Positions 8,619 to 16,630 of a stretch of 45,574 bases of DNA are shown one piece after another. Both the position numbers and the translations under genes were made by a program. The DNA is from a virus: IMG/VR virus record IMGVR_UViG_3300037193_000175, positions 1 through 45,574 of that record, one strand, 5' to 3'. Position 1 is the first letter of the stretch, and each line of letters starts with the position of its first letter. The notes beneath the pieces were generated by a model that made no database searches, was not told the DNA's origin, and was given only the letters and a program-made list of their open reading frames with translations.

Positions 8619-8664
8619 ACGACTAGGACGAAACCGGGTACGAAGACCTTCCCGGCGGTTCGGC

Positions 8665-9321
8665 CTAGCCACGCAACGTCGCCTTCGGTTCCTTGATTTC
8701 GAGCGACGGCGAACCCGTCGTGATTTCAAGGATACCGTCGATCAAGTCCTTGACGGCCTTGTGCGTCGGAAGCGCTTCGTCCAGCTTGTTGTATTCCGAC
8801 TTGCTGAAGTCCGCCTTCCATACGATGATGCGTTCGGCGAGGAACTGCCCTTCGTTGCCAAGTGCAACGCACTTGTCTTCGACGGCTTCGATCGCGTCGT
8901 TGTCGCCGGACAGCTTGTAGTTCAGCTTGTGCCCCATCTTCAGGACATAGCCGCCGCCCAATTCGTGATTGTTGACGCCTTCCTTCGGCGTCGGGAAGAC
9001 GTACGCGCCGACTGCCTTTCGGATTTCCATTTCGGAATTCTTCGCGGCTTCAAGCGTAAGCTTCGCTTGCTCCCAACGCTTCAAGAGAAGGTCGCGAGCG
9101 GCTTCGTCGAACGGCGCGCCTTCGACGTGTCCGATCACGCTAGCAACGCCAGCGTCGATCGCTTCCTTGGCGTGCGAGACGCACGACGACGCTTCGTTGC
9201 CGTCGTCGAAGCGCAGCTTCAACAGGGCTTGCGCCTTGCATTCCGGCGCTTCGCAAACAACAGCGACGACGGGAGCGGGAGCCGCGACAGGCGCGGCGGT
9301 TGCGGGTTGTCCCCATGACAT
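8665..9321 (-). CDS. Conserved phage protein at head of the recombination operon
   Basis: 218 aa. First gene of the leftward operon. An N-terminal segment has CEAPECKAQ and SSCVSH, possibly zinc ligands; the helical part with WEQAKLTLEAAKNSEMEIRK is followed by a beta-rich part (GGGYVLKMGHKLNYKL) and KADFSKSEYNKLDEALP. I recognise this layout from uncharacterised proteins beside Sak4/DUF669 genes in other phages (possibly DUF7173; not verified). ATG at 9321 is chosen because TTGGAG lies about 11 bases upstream. Confidence 0.7.
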   Translation of the reverse strand: MSWGQPATAAPVAAPAPVVAVVCEAPECKAQALLKLRFDDGNEASSCVSHAKEAIDAGVASVIGHVEGAPFDEAARDLLLKRWEQAKLTLEAAKNSEMEIRKAVGAYVFPTPKEGVNNHELGGGYVLKMGHKLNYKLSGDNDAIEAVEDKCVALGNEGQFLAERIIVWKADFSKSEYNKLDEALPTHKAVKDLIDGILEITTGSPSLEIKEPKATLRG

Positions 9322-9413
9322 ACGACTGTACTCCAATTAGTTGCCCGGTTGCGATCGACGCTTCTTCAGCAATGCGTGACCCGAAGGGCTTCGAAACGCC
9401 GATCGCAGTTCGG

Positions 9414-9442
9414 TACATGAACGGGGGAAAACCCGAAGTCAA
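9414..9442 (-). promoter_or_regulatory. Putative leftward promoter of the replication operon with operator box
   Basis: On the minus strand: -35 TTGACT (9442-9437), 17-base spacer, weak -10 CATGTA (9419-9414). The spacer contains TTTTCCCCC (9431-9423). The same box sits in the spacer of the facing promoter, so one protein probably controls both. It would drive the 9321-to-polymerase operon with a leader of about 90 bases. Confidence 0.5.
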
Positions 9443-9456
9443 CCTATATTTTACGG

Positions 9457-9484
9457 TTGCGGAAAACTTTTCCCCCTGTATGTT
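9457..9484 (+). promoter_or_regulatory. Putative rightward promoter with palindromic operator
   Basis: -35 TTGCGG (9457-9462), 16-base spacer, -10 TATGTT (9479-9484). The spacer holds TTTTCCCCC (9468-9476), which also completes the palindrome GGAAAACTTTTCC (9461-9473). The -10 equals that of the promoter at 12434. It would transcribe the HTH gene at 9510 and the primase. The HTH product is the natural candidate to bind here (inference). Confidence 0.55.
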
Positions 9485-9509
9485 GCCGCCAAATCGCATC
9501 GGGGAACTT

Positions 9510-9716
9510 ATGACCGCGCCGCCTGAAACGTCGCTTTTCGAGCGAACTAAAGCACTTGTCGAAGCTGCCCCGCGCCATATAACGCTTACCGTCATGGCGC
9601 GCGAAACCGGCCTTACCGTATCCTGGATATCGCGCTTCGCAGCGGGCAAGTTCCCGAACCCCGGCGTGCATCATGTCCAGGCATTGCACGACTATCTAGC
9701 GGGGCTTCATTCGTAA
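9510..9716 (+). CDS. Small HTH transcriptional regulator (Cro/CI-like)
   Basis: 68 aa. A helix-turn-helix is visible in LTVMARETGLTVSWISRFAA (about residues 26-45). The ATG at 9510 follows GGGGA; a longer reading upstream would run through the promoter region and is rejected. It lies immediately after the divergent promoters and overlaps the primase start (TAATG), so its amount is tied to primase. Probably an autoregulator of early transcription in both directions. Confidence 0.78.
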   Translation: MTAPPETSLFERTKALVEAAPRHITLTVMARETGLTVSWISRFAAGKFPNPGVHHVQALHDYLAGLHS

Positions 9717-12127
9717 TGTTCCGCAACATTCCGTCCGAAATGCATTTTTACCGTCAATGGATTTGCTGGCGTCTTGAAGATCAAGGCGGGCCGAAACCGA
9801 CGAAGGTTCCGTATTCGCCGATCATCCCCGGCGCGAAGGCGAGCGTCGATAAGCCGGGCACATGGGGCGGGTTCGAAGACGCAATCGCCGCATACGAAAG
9901 CGGAGCCTTCAGCGGTATCGGCTTCGTCCTAACCGACGCGGACCCGTACGCCTTTATCGATCTTGACGACACGAAAGGCGATAACGAAGCGCTTCAGCGG
10001 CAACAGCGTATCTTTACCGAATTCCCGTCGTACGCCGAACGCTCGCCTTCAGGCACCGGCCTTCATATCATATGCAAGGGCAAGGTCGATCGGGGCCGCA
10101 AGCGCGCAGCGATCGAAGTATATTCGAACCTTCGCTTTATGACTATGACGGGCGAAATTTACCGGGACGCCCCGATCATCGATTGCCAGGAAACGCTAAC
10201 GCTGTTGTGGCATCAAATGGGCGGACCGGCGGCGATACATCAATACGGCGGCAACGCCGAACAGAAAGAAGACGACGCAACGATTATCGGTCGCGCCTTG
10301 TCCGCACTGAACGGCGACAAGTTCCGCGAACTGCTAGAAGGGCGTTGGGAAGACCTGTACGCTTCGCAGTCCGAAGCCGATTTCGCATTCGTCGATATCG
10401 TCGCATTCTACACGCAAAACCGCGAACAGATTACCCGCATATTCCGCGCCTCGCCGTTGGGCGCTCGCGACAAAGCGAAGCGCAACGACTACGTAACGTA
10501 TATGATAAACAAGTCGTTCGATCGCCAGCTTCCCGAAGTTGACGTTGAAGGCTTGAAGCTTCAGTTCGAAGACATGCTAGCGTCGAAGGATGAACCGATG
10601 TTGCCGGGGTTCGACGCCGGTAACGGGGGCGACGTGGAAGGACCAACGCCGCCCCCGGCCCATAGCGGCACCGGGCAGGACCGCGAGCGCTACACCGCCA
10701 CCGCTCCGCAACAGGACGACGGCGCTCCAGGGGCAGGGCAAGACGTGCCAGCTATCCCCGGCGGCGTCAACGGCTCGATTGCTTTTCCACCGGGTTTAGT
10801 CGGCGAAGTCGCCAAGTTCATTTACGAAGCCGCGCCGCGTCCCGTATCGGAAATCGCACTTGTCGGCGCGATCGGCTTCGTATCCGGTATTGTGGGCAGG
10901 GCATTTAATATCAGCGCAACCGGCCTGAACCATTATACGATGTTGCTCGCGCCAACTGGCACCGGCAAAGAAGCGATCAACGCGGGCATATCGAAGCTTG
11001 TAACGGCTGTTCGGCCTAACGTACCGCCTATTCAAGATTTCATCGGACCCGCCGAAATTCGGTCCGACGCCGCGCTGTTGAAATGGCTTGCGAAGTATCC
11101 ATGCTTCGTATCCGTTACCGGCGAATTCGGCCTTCGCCTGAAGCAAATGTCGGCAATGAATGCGTCGTCGCATGAAGTCGGCTTGAAGCGCGTCTTACTC
11201 GATTTGTTCAACAAGTCGGGACACGGCAATATCTTGAACCCGGTCGCATACAGCGACAAGGAAAAGAACACCGCCGCAATCAACGCGCCAGCCTTCAGCA
11301 TGGTAGGCGAGACGACGCCCGAACGCTTTTACGACGCCCTGGACGAAATGATGATTAGCGAAGGCTTGCTGCCGCGCTTCTTGACGATCGAATACAGCGG
11401 CCCGCGTCCGGCCTTGAACGAAAACGCGCCATTCGCCCAACCGTCGTTCGCTCTAATCGAAATGGTTCAAGCGATCACCGTACATTGTCTAGAAGTCATG
11501 GCGAAAGGTTCCGTCGTCAACGTCCAAATGGACGAATACGCCGATCGGCTTATGCGCGACTTCGACCGCTACTGCGATGCTCAAATCAACGATCGCAACT
11601 CGCGTGAAGTGACGCGGCATATGTGGAACCGTGCCCACATCAAGGCGCTGAAGCTGTCCGCCCTGGTCGCTGTAGGCGTGTACCCGTACAAGCCCGTCGT
11701 CGATCGCGTTACCGCCCAATGGGCAACCGATATCGTCGTACGCGATATCCTGAACGTCATAGGCCGGTTCGATCGCGGCGAAGTCGGCACGAATGCGCTA
11801 GGGGTGAACGAACAGCGACAGATTGACGACATGGTTCGCGTCATAGCCGATTGGATGCGCGGCGACGGCTCGCAATGTGCGAAGTACGGAATGCCCGGTA
11901 ACATGCACGCCGCCGGTATCATCCTAGGTTCGGCGTTGAACAAGCGTCTTATGGCAATGGCTTCGTACCGCAACGATCGAAGCGGCGCTTCAGGTGCGAT
12001 CAAACGTACGATACAGTTCTTGCTTGACGGCGACGAACTTCGCGAAATCCCGAAAGGACAGATGCAATCTATGTTCGGTACGACCGCACGCGGATTTGCC
12101 ATTAGTCGTCCTTCGACGTTCGCGTAA
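9716..12127 (+). CDS. Primase-polymerase with C-terminal DUF3987-type ATPase
   Basis: 803 aa, likely the primase and possibly helicase of the replisome. The N-terminus resembles phage NrS-1 and plasmid prim-pols: FYRQWICWRLE, a metal-binding AFIDLDD (about residues 78-84), SPSGTGLHII (about 107-116, the S-x-H motif) and RFMTMTG (about 138-144). A Pro/Gly-rich linker (about 300-340) leads to a DUF3987-like domain with Walker A APTGTGKE (about 412-419). No zinc-ribbon of conventional primases is seen, as in NrS-1. It starts at TAATG directly after the regulator and is followed by the origin-like gap. In NrS-1 the enzyme starts DNA synthesis at a specific template octamer (established); whether this one uses TGTGGGCA is inference. 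Confidence 0.82.
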   Translation: MFRNIPSEMHFYRQWICWRLEDQGGPKPTKVPYSPIIPGAKASVDKPGTWGGFEDAIAAYESGAFSGIGFVLTDADPYAFIDLDDTKGDNEALQRQQRIFTEFPSYAERSPSGTGLHIICKGKVDRGRKRAAIEVYSNLRFMTMTGEIYRDAPIIDCQETLTLLWHQMGGPAAIHQYGGNAEQKEDDATIIGRALSALNGDKFRELLEGRWEDLYASQSEADFAFVDIVAFYTQNREQITRIFRASPLGARDKAKRNDYVTYMINKSFDRQLPEVDVEGLKLQFEDMLASKDEPMLPGFDAGNGGDVEGPTPPPAHSGTGQDRERYTATAPQQDDGAPGAGQDVPAIPGGVNGSIAFPPGLVGEVAKFIYEAAPRPVSEIALVGAIGFVSGIVGRAFNISATGLNHYTMLLAPTGTGKEAINAGISKLVTAVRPNVPPIQDFIGPAEIRSDAALLKWLAKYPCFVSVTGEFGLRLKQMSAMNASSHEVGLKRVLLDLFNKSGHGNILNPVAYSDKEKNTAAINAPAFSMVGETTPERFYDALDEMMISEGLLPRFLTIEYSGPRPALNENAPFAQPSFALIEMVQAITVHCLEVMAKGSVVNVQMDEYADRLMRDFDRYCDAQINDRNSREVTRHMWNRAHIKALKLSALVAVGVYPYKPVVDRVTAQWATDIVVRDILNVIGRFDRGEVGTNALGVNEQRQIDDMVRVIADWMRGDGSQCAKYGMPGNMHAAGIILGSALNKRLMAMASYRNDRSGASGAIKRTIQFLLDGDELREIPKGQMQSMFGTTARGFAISRPSTFA

Positions 12128-12411
12128 CAGCATACGAAAGAGCATACGACGTAAAGCGCGTCTAATGGCGTCTAGTGCCCTGTAGTATGCCGAAACCCGC
12201 AGAAAACCGCCAGTTCTAACGTTTCTAGCGTTCTAATGATTTCCCTTCAACCTAGGTCCGATCAGGTACGACAGTAAGCTATACCATTATATTAGAATAT
12301 TAGAATTATTAGAAAAGACTTAATTTCAGTCACTTAGGCATTTTACGGAATGCTAGAACCCGTTAGAAACGCCCTGGACGCACTTTTTATCGTATCCGGC
12401 GCATTTTCCGC
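12128..12411. other. AT-rich intergenic region with mirrored YTAGAA array; candidate replication origin
   Basis: No gene is seen. The hexamer TTCTAR occurs at 12214, 12223 and 12231, and its complement YTAGAA at 12292, 12300, 12309, 12353 and 12363. The first three and next three have mirrored spacing (9, 8 / 8, 9) around a centre near 12264. The stretch 12283-12335 is the most AT-rich of the window. Nearby are two direct repeats, AGCATACGA (12129-12154) and GCGTCTARTG (12158-12177). Its place between primase and the first early promoter fits an origin; an operator array is the alternative. Confidence 0.6.
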
Positions 12412-12439
12412 TTGACACGTCGCAATCGTCGTATATGTT
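12412..12439 (+). promoter_or_regulatory. Strong sigma70-like promoter of the accessory operon
   Basis: -35 TTGACA (12412-12417), 16-base spacer, -10 TATGTT (12434-12439), 28 bases before the ATG at 12468. The following leader TATCGAAACGGAAGGAC is repeated almost exactly before the gene at 19557. Confidence 0.75.
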
Positions 12440-12467
12440 GTGCGTATCGAAACGGAAGGACTTGAAC

Positions 12468-12632
12468 ATGCGTACCGTCGAAAAGACCGCGACAACCGAA
12501 ATCGTCGAAATGGGCGCGTACGTTGCGCCGGGCTTTCCGCCGTGTAGCGAATTCTATGCGTATGCTGGCGACAAGCTTATTCGGGTTTGTCCGTCGCTCG
12601 GCATGGCGCGCGAAGTGCTTGCCGGGTATTGA
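12468..12632 (+). CDS. Small hypothetical protein, first accessory gene
   Basis: 54 aa from ATG at 12468 with GGAAGGA just upstream. Sequence is compact with a central VAPGFPPCSEFYAYAGDKLI and no known motif. First gene behind the strong promoter, so probably among the earliest and most expressed proteins; small early proteins of this kind often target host functions (inference). Confidence 0.7.
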   Translation: MRTVEKTATTEIVEMGAYVAPGFPPCSEFYAYAGDKLIRVCPSLGMAREVLAGY

Positions 12633-12663
12633 CCGGCTGAATGTGGGCAGGAAGGGAAACGTC

Positions 12664-12861
12664 ATGGTTATGACTTTCGACGAAGCTAAGCGCTTCCTTC
12701 AGTCGCACTATTCGAGCGACGAAATCGACGAAGATCGCGTTCGTCGCGACGATGAACATTGGGAACGTGTCGCTGGCGATGCTGCGAAGTTCCCTAACGC
12801 CGACTTGGATTTCATCGATCAATTCGGCGAAGCGGCGACAACGTATCTGGCGTTGAAGTAA
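12664..12861 (+). CDS. Small acidic hypothetical protein
   Basis: 65 aa from ATG at 12664 after GGAAGGGAA. Rich in Asp/Glu (SSDEIDEDRVRRDDEHWERV), predicted mostly helical. Overlaps the next start as TAATG. Function unknown; a DNA-mimic role is possible but not shown. Confidence 0.68.
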   Translation: MVMTFDEAKRFLQSHYSSDEIDEDRVRRDDEHWERVAGDAAKFPNADLDFIDQFGEAATTYLALK

Positions 12862-13049
12862 TGTCCTTCAACAGCAACAGCTATCATCGCAACCGCTTTC
12901 GCGAAGACGCCGTATGCTACATGCGGAACGCTCGCGAAAGCGAAGGCGAGCGTCGATCGTATTTCGTTCGTATCGCTAGGTTGAAATGGCGAATGTACTT
13001 GTCCATGCGCCGCGTATGCGAACTTGAGAAACGAAGGAATGGAAGGTAA
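12861..13049 (+). CDS. Small basic hypothetical protein
   Basis: 62 aa, Arg-rich, with YFVRIARLKWRMYLSMRRV likely a basic helix. Linked by TAATG overlaps to genes on both sides. Function unknown. Confidence 0.62.
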   Translation: MSFNSNSYHRNRFREDAVCYMRNARESEGERRSYFVRIARLKWRMYLSMRRVCELEKRRNGR

Positions 13050-13240
13050 TGGCGAACGTATCTCTATCGCTTACGCCGATACAGGCGAAGGTTCTGTTCA
13101 ACACGGTTGACGGCGCTTCGGACGCTGGCGCGTGCGAAGGCGGGTTGACGAAGCAAGAGCAAAGCGCGCTCGCGTCCGTCATGGACAAGCTGATATCGCA
13201 GCATGATCGTTGGAAGGCGGTTCGGCTTGACGACGGCTAG
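13049..13240 (+). CDS. Small hypothetical protein
   Basis: 63 aa starting MANVSLSLTPIQAKVLFNTV, with a second half LTKQEQSALASVMDKLISQH that looks helical. This pattern recurs in small phage proteins of unknown role. TAATG overlap with the upstream gene. A 156-base gap follows, with no clear signal apart from the leader of the next gene. Confidence 0.65.
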   Translation: MANVSLSLTPIQAKVLFNTVDGASDAGACEGGLTKQEQSALASVMDKLISQHDRWKAVRLDDG

Positions 13241-13396
13241 CGCATCCAGGGTTGTTACCAATCATGGGTCTATTTGCGTTTAGACCTAGGATATGTAACA
13301 TGGTCGCAGCGGCCCAAAACGTACGTCGGCCTTGCGGGTGATTTGGCGAAGGTGGCACCTTCGGACGGAAACAGCCAACCGGGCAGGGGAATTCAA

Positions 13397-14128
13397 TTGC
13401 GACCTATCGTATCGATGTTCGACGAAAGCGGGCTTATGCTTCGCCCTTGGGCGGAACGCGGCTTCGAATGCTATGCGTACGACAAGCTGAACGACGGTCG
13501 CGTTGAAACATTCATCGGGGGGGGCGTTATCCGATACGTCCAAGCCGATCTTATGCCCGATGATTGGCGCGTCGAAGGTTCGACGAACGCTGCGATCGAA
13601 GCGATTATCGCATTGGACCCGCTGTTCGTCTTCGGCTTCGGCCCATGTACCGAACTGGCGACGTGCGGTGCGAAGCACTTCGCGTCCAAGCTGGCGATCG
13701 ACCCGGACTGTCAAGCGCGAGCCGTGGCGCTATGGCGTACGACGGAAACCGTCGGACTTCGTACCGGCTCGCCGTGGTTCGCTGAAAACCCGCGATCGGT
13801 CCTGTCCACCATGTACCGTCGCCCGGACTTCAAGTTCGACCCTGCCGACTACGGCGGCTATCTCGCCGAAGACGACGTACACCCGACGTATCCCGAAATC
13901 ATCCCGCCGCGTGACGCCTATACGAAGGAAACTTGGATATGGCACGGCAACGGCTTCGTCGTACCGGGCCGTCGCTACGTCGTCGATTGCGGGTACTATC
14001 CCGGCTGGTCGAACCTTGGCGGCAAGTCTGAACGTACGAAGCGCATTCGATCGACTACGCCGCGTGGTTGGGCGATCGCCGTACACTTTGCGAACTGGAC
14101 ACTGAAGCAATGGCAAAAGGCAGCATGA
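13397..14128 (+). CDS. Cytosine-C5 DNA methyltransferase-like protein
   Basis: 243 aa. The layout is that of phage C5-methyltransferase-like proteins: VSMFDESGLMLRPWAERGF as the SAM-binding motif I, GFGPCTELATCGAKHF with the Pro-Cys of motif IV, WFAENPRSVLST as motif VI, then DYGGYL and YTKETWIWHGNGF. The usual target-recognition region is very short, so specificity cannot be read. The TTG at 13397 is preferred: it follows AACCGGGCAGGGGA, the leader seen before other starts here, and places motif I right at the N-terminus; an in-frame extension to 13274 has no ribosome site. It may protect phage DNA from host restriction. The recognised site is unknown. Confidence 0.75.
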   Translation: MRPIVSMFDESGLMLRPWAERGFECYAYDKLNDGRVETFIGGGVIRYVQADLMPDDWRVEGSTNAAIEAIIALDPLFVFGFGPCTELATCGAKHFASKLAIDPDCQARAVALWRTTETVGLRTGSPWFAENPRSVLSTMYRRPDFKFDPADYGGYLAEDDVHPTYPEIIPPRDAYTKETWIWHGNGFVVPGRRYVVDCGYYPGWSNLGGKSERTKRIRSTTPRGWAIAVHFANWTLKQWQKAA

Positions 14129-14337
14129 TCGAAGCCCTGTCCAGGGCGAAGCGTTGGGGCATGGGAACACCGCCAACGTACATGCCCCATCGCGGCGAGT
14201 ATTCGCTATTCCGCAAGATGGAAGCGAAGGGCCTTGTCGTATGGCGCGAAGCCGACTTGACGAAGGTCGCATACGCCGGATACGAAATAACCGACGAAGG
14301 TAAGAAGGCGCTTGACGAAGCGCCGAAGCCGACTTAA
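14125..14337 (+). CDS. Small winged-helix-like hypothetical protein
   Basis: 70 aa from ATG at 14125, overlapping the methyltransferase stop (ATGA). The second half, FRKMEAKGLVVWREADLTKVAYAGYEITDEGKKALDE, reads like the wing and last helix of a small winged-helix domain. Possibly a DNA-binding partner or regulator; uncertain. An ATG at 14110 is also possible. Confidence 0.6.
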   Translation: MIEALSRAKRWGMGTPPTYMPHRGEYSLFRKMEAKGLVVWREADLTKVAYAGYEITDEGKKALDEAPKPT

Positions 14338-14346
14338 GCCGTAGTC

Positions 14347-14478
14347 ATGCGAACGATTGAATACCTTGTTGTCGCCGCCATTGGCCTAGGGTTCGCCCTT
14401 TGGGTTGCCGTGACGGCGTACACCGCGATCAACTCCGCATTCGAAAGGGCCGCATCGGCAATCGAACAGTCGCACTAG
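14347..14478 (+). CDS. One-helix membrane micropeptide
   Basis: 43 aa. MRTIEYLVVAAIGLGFALWV forms one membrane helix, followed by a short polar tail. Spacing and direction fit the operon. Function unknown. Confidence 0.55.
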   Translation: MRTIEYLVVAAIGLGFALWVAVTAYTAINSAFERAASAIEQSH

Positions 14479-14493
14479 CTGAAGGAACCGGGC

Positions 14494-14736
14494 ATGTTCT
14501 GGAAGATCGAATTGACGTGGCACGCCGAAGGGCGCGACCGCAAGTATCGTACCGTCCTAGAAGCGACAAGCTTCGACGACGCTCGCAAGGACGCGATCGC
14601 CGAAGCCGGGTTGAACCCCGATCGCGCCGTTGTCTGTACCGAAGGACAACCGTTCAACGACTTCGAATACGCCAACGTCGAAGCGTCCAAGCGGCGGTTC
14701 CTCAATAGCGCCGTCGCAATGTCGCCGCGCAAGTGA
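14494..14736 (+). CDS. Hypothetical protein
   Basis: 80 aa beginning MFWKIELTWHAEGRDRKYRT, then SFDDARKDAIAEAGLNPDRA. An alpha/beta fold is likely. Start preceded by GAAGGAACCGGGC. The following ORF begins 15 bases after its stop. Function unknown. Confidence 0.65.
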   Translation: MFWKIELTWHAEGRDRKYRTVLEATSFDDARKDAIAEAGLNPDRAVVCTEGQPFNDFEYANVEASKRRFLNSAVAMSPRK

Positions 14737-14750
14737 AAGGACGAACGACC

Positions 14751-15179
14751 ATGATGTACGCCGACGACGCGCGCGACGACGAACCTGGTCTTGTCGTCAT
14801 GCGACCCGTAAGAGGCTTCGGCCTTATCCGGCGATCGTATCAGCTAGGCGACGGCAACGGCGGTACGATCGTCGTCAACGGTAACGCCAAGCTGTACGAA
14901 GTCGCCGACGAATGCGGTATGCCCCATTGCTGGCATTGCGGCGAGCCGCAAGACGATTGCGCTTGTGCGGCGCTGAAGGCGTACGGCCTTGTGTCGATCG
15001 ATCAAGCGCGACGGTTGGCGATGTTCAACCTTCAGCTTCGCGAGACGCAACGTATCTTCGACCCGAACCGCGTCTATCCGGGCGATCGCCGCGATTGGAG
15101 CGCCTACGTCGTCGAAGCGGGCGCTTGGGCCGTGCTGGCGTTCCTCGCCGCTGTAGTGTGGGCAGCGTTGACCGCTTAG
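14751..15179 (+). CDS. Zinc-ligand protein with C-terminal membrane helix
   Basis: 142 aa. Contains HCWHCGEPQDDCAC (about residues 60-73), a probable metal site, and ends with the hydrophobic WAVLAFLAAVVWAALTA, a tail-anchor-like helix. AAAGGA precedes the ATG at 14751. A membrane-tethered domain facing the cytoplasm is likely; role unknown. Confidence 0.65.
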   Translation: MMYADDARDDEPGLVVMRPVRGFGLIRRSYQLGDGNGGTIVVNGNAKLYEVADECGMPHCWHCGEPQDDCACAALKAYGLVSIDQARRLAMFNLQLRETQRIFDPNRVYPGDRRDWSAYVVEAGAWAVLAFLAAVVWAALTA

Positions 15180-15223
15180 GCGATCTAGGGTACGCCCTGT
15201 CCTGGACGTAGCAGGGGGCGGCA

Positions 15224-15352
15224 ATGCGCGACGAACACGGCAAGCGCGTTTGGACATGGTTCGATCGCATCGTGTACGGCCAAGCCGCCTTTCAAGTCGC
15301 TTGCTTCGTCTTCCTCGCAATCGCGGCATTGTTCGCCGCCTACTTCGGATAA
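15224..15352 (+). CDS. One-helix membrane micropeptide
   Basis: 42 aa. A charged N-terminus (MRDEHGKRVWTWFDRIVYG) is followed by one membrane helix rich in Ala/Phe. GCAGGGGGCGG precedes the ATG. Function unknown. Confidence 0.55.
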   Translation: MRDEHGKRVWTWFDRIVYGQAAFQVACFVFLAIAALFAAYFG

Positions 15353-15357
15353 CTCAC

Positions 15358-15645
15358 ATGGCACGCAAGAAGACTTCCGCCGACGTATCCGCCGTCGCTT
15401 CGCGTATCCTCGCAACCGACAATCCCCTTGACGCCTATCGCGGCAAGATCGCCGTCGCAATCCAGGAATGCGGCTTGCCGCTGAACGAACGCGCCGTCGC
15501 CGTCTTCGTCGATCGCATTTCGGACGCGCTTGCGCCGATGATCGCCGATATGCGGACGCTCGCCGGTTCGGCGCTTTCGCAGGACGAAGAACCGGCGGTC
15601 AAGTCGGGCTTCGACGCGGGCGACGAAGAACTTGCGGGCAACTAG
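15358..15645 (+). CDS. Hypothetical helical protein
   Basis: 95 aa starting MARKKTSADVSAVASRILA. Predicted helical with an acidic C-terminus (SQDEEPAVKSGFDAGDEELA). It starts 5 bases after the preceding micropeptide. Function unknown. Confidence 0.62.
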   Translation: MARKKTSADVSAVASRILATDNPLDAYRGKIAVAIQECGLPLNERAVAVFVDRISDALAPMIADMRTLAGSALSQDEEPAVKSGFDAGDEELAGN

Positions 15646-15648
15646 GCC

Positions 15649-15915
15649 GTGTCGGATAACGTCGTCGGCTTACGCGGCGTTGTCCCGTCGCAGGGCAAGC
15701 AAACCCTACTCGATACCGTCGCGGTAGCGTACGATGAACTGGCGAAGCACGGCGAACCTGTTTGCGTCGTCTTCGCCGTCGTCGCCGAAAAAGGCGCTTG
15801 CCGTACCGGATATCATACGCTATCGCCGATCGACGATCGTAACTGTCTGTACATATCGCGCGCCGCAACCGCGATCATGGCGGACCTTGCGAACGTATGG
15901 GATGAAACCGACTAA
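15649..15915 (+). CDS. Hypothetical protein
   Basis: 88 aa from GTG at 15649. MSDNVVGLRGVVPSQGKQTL leads to an alternating hydrophobic strand (EPVCVVFAVVAEKG) and CRTGYHTLSP. It resembles small phage proteins without assigned role. It lies 3 bases after the previous stop. Confidence 0.6.
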   Translation: MSDNVVGLRGVVPSQGKQTLLDTVAVAYDELAKHGEPVCVVFAVVAEKGACRTGYHTLSPIDDRNCLYISRAATAIMADLANVWDETD

Positions 15916-15929
15916 CCGGGCAGGTTGAC

Positions 15930-16088
15930 ATGCAACTAGCAACACATGAATACGTCGCAATCGCTCTAATGTTCGTCGGTTCGGCGATCGCATGGGGCGC
16001 TTCGCATTACGCCGAACATCGCTCGCCGCGTATGCACGGTTTTATCGCCGTTGGTATGGCGATGATGTTCGCCGCGTTCTTCCTATGA
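15930..16088 (+). CDS. Two-helix membrane micropeptide
   Basis: 52 aa. Two hydrophobic segments, YVAIALMFVGSAIAWGA and FIAVGMAMMFAAFFL, separated by a short His/Arg-containing loop. CCGGGCAGG precedes the ATG. The stop overlaps the next start. It could be a membrane effector such as a superinfection-exclusion or lysis modulator; unproven. Confidence 0.58.
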   Translation: MQLATHEYVAIALMFVGSAIAWGASHYAEHRSPRMHGFIAVGMAMMFAAFFL

Positions 16089-16447
16089 CGTACGACGAAG
16101 CTTACAGCGAAGCGATCGACGGCGCATGGGTTCGGGCAACCGACATGAACCCCGGCGTGTACATATCGTACAACTTCGACGGCCTTCGTATCAATCACCC
16201 TGGCGGCAGTTCGTCGGGCTGGCACGCTCGCGATATCGACCGCGCCGCCGAATGGGAGATATGCGGACCGCCGGAAGCGCCGTGTCCTGAACCGAAGCCG
16301 GACAAATGGGGCAGGCCGGTTCCTTGCGCCCCGTTCACCGGACCGGAAGCCGACGCATACCACAAGACCTTACCGCCGATCGTCGAAGGTTGGGGCAGCA
16401 AGACGCCGGAACCGGCGAAGGACAAATGGGGGCGTAAGCATGGCTAG
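16085..16447 (+). CDS. Hypothetical protein with repeated DKWGR motif
   Basis: 120 aa from ATG at 16085 overlapping the preceding stop. Contains PGVYISYNFDGLRINHPGG and two copies of a Lys-Asp-Lys-Trp-Gly-Arg type motif (PDKWGRP and KDKWGRK) in a Pro-rich C-terminal half, suggesting a flexible tail. Function unknown. Confidence 0.62.
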   Translation: MTYDEAYSEAIDGAWVRATDMNPGVYISYNFDGLRINHPGGSSSGWHARDIDRAAEWEICGPPEAPCPEPKPDKWGRPVPCAPFTGPEADAYHKTLPPIVEGWGSKTPEPAKDKWGRKHG

Positions 16448-16628
16448 GTTAATACAACGGGGAACGACGAACGGTTTCAGCTTCAGCGAAAGCTTGATCG
16501 GAAGCGTCGGACCCTTCCGCGTAGTTCCGATCGGCAATACTTCGTATGCGGTCAATCCTTTAGCGGCGCGTCGTGTCGCGAAGGCAAACGGGGCGTTCGG
16601 CTTTTGGCGGCTGAAGCAAAGGGGATAG
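16440..16628 (+). CDS. Small basic hypothetical protein
   Basis: 62 aa, starts inside the end of the preceding gene. Beta-like N-terminal half (GFSFSESLIGSVGPFRVVPI) and basic C-terminal half (ARRVAKANGAF). Function unknown. Confidence 0.55.
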   Translation: MARLIQRGTTNGFSFSESLIGSVGPFRVVPIGNTSYAVNPLAARRVAKANGAFGFWRLKQRG

Positions 16629-16630
16629 CA

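Noticed and set aside
13274-13396. N-terminal extension of the methyltransferase-like gene
   Set aside because: The extended start is TTG without ribosome site and would put about 40 non-conserved residues before motif I; the TTG at 13397 follows AGGGGA.
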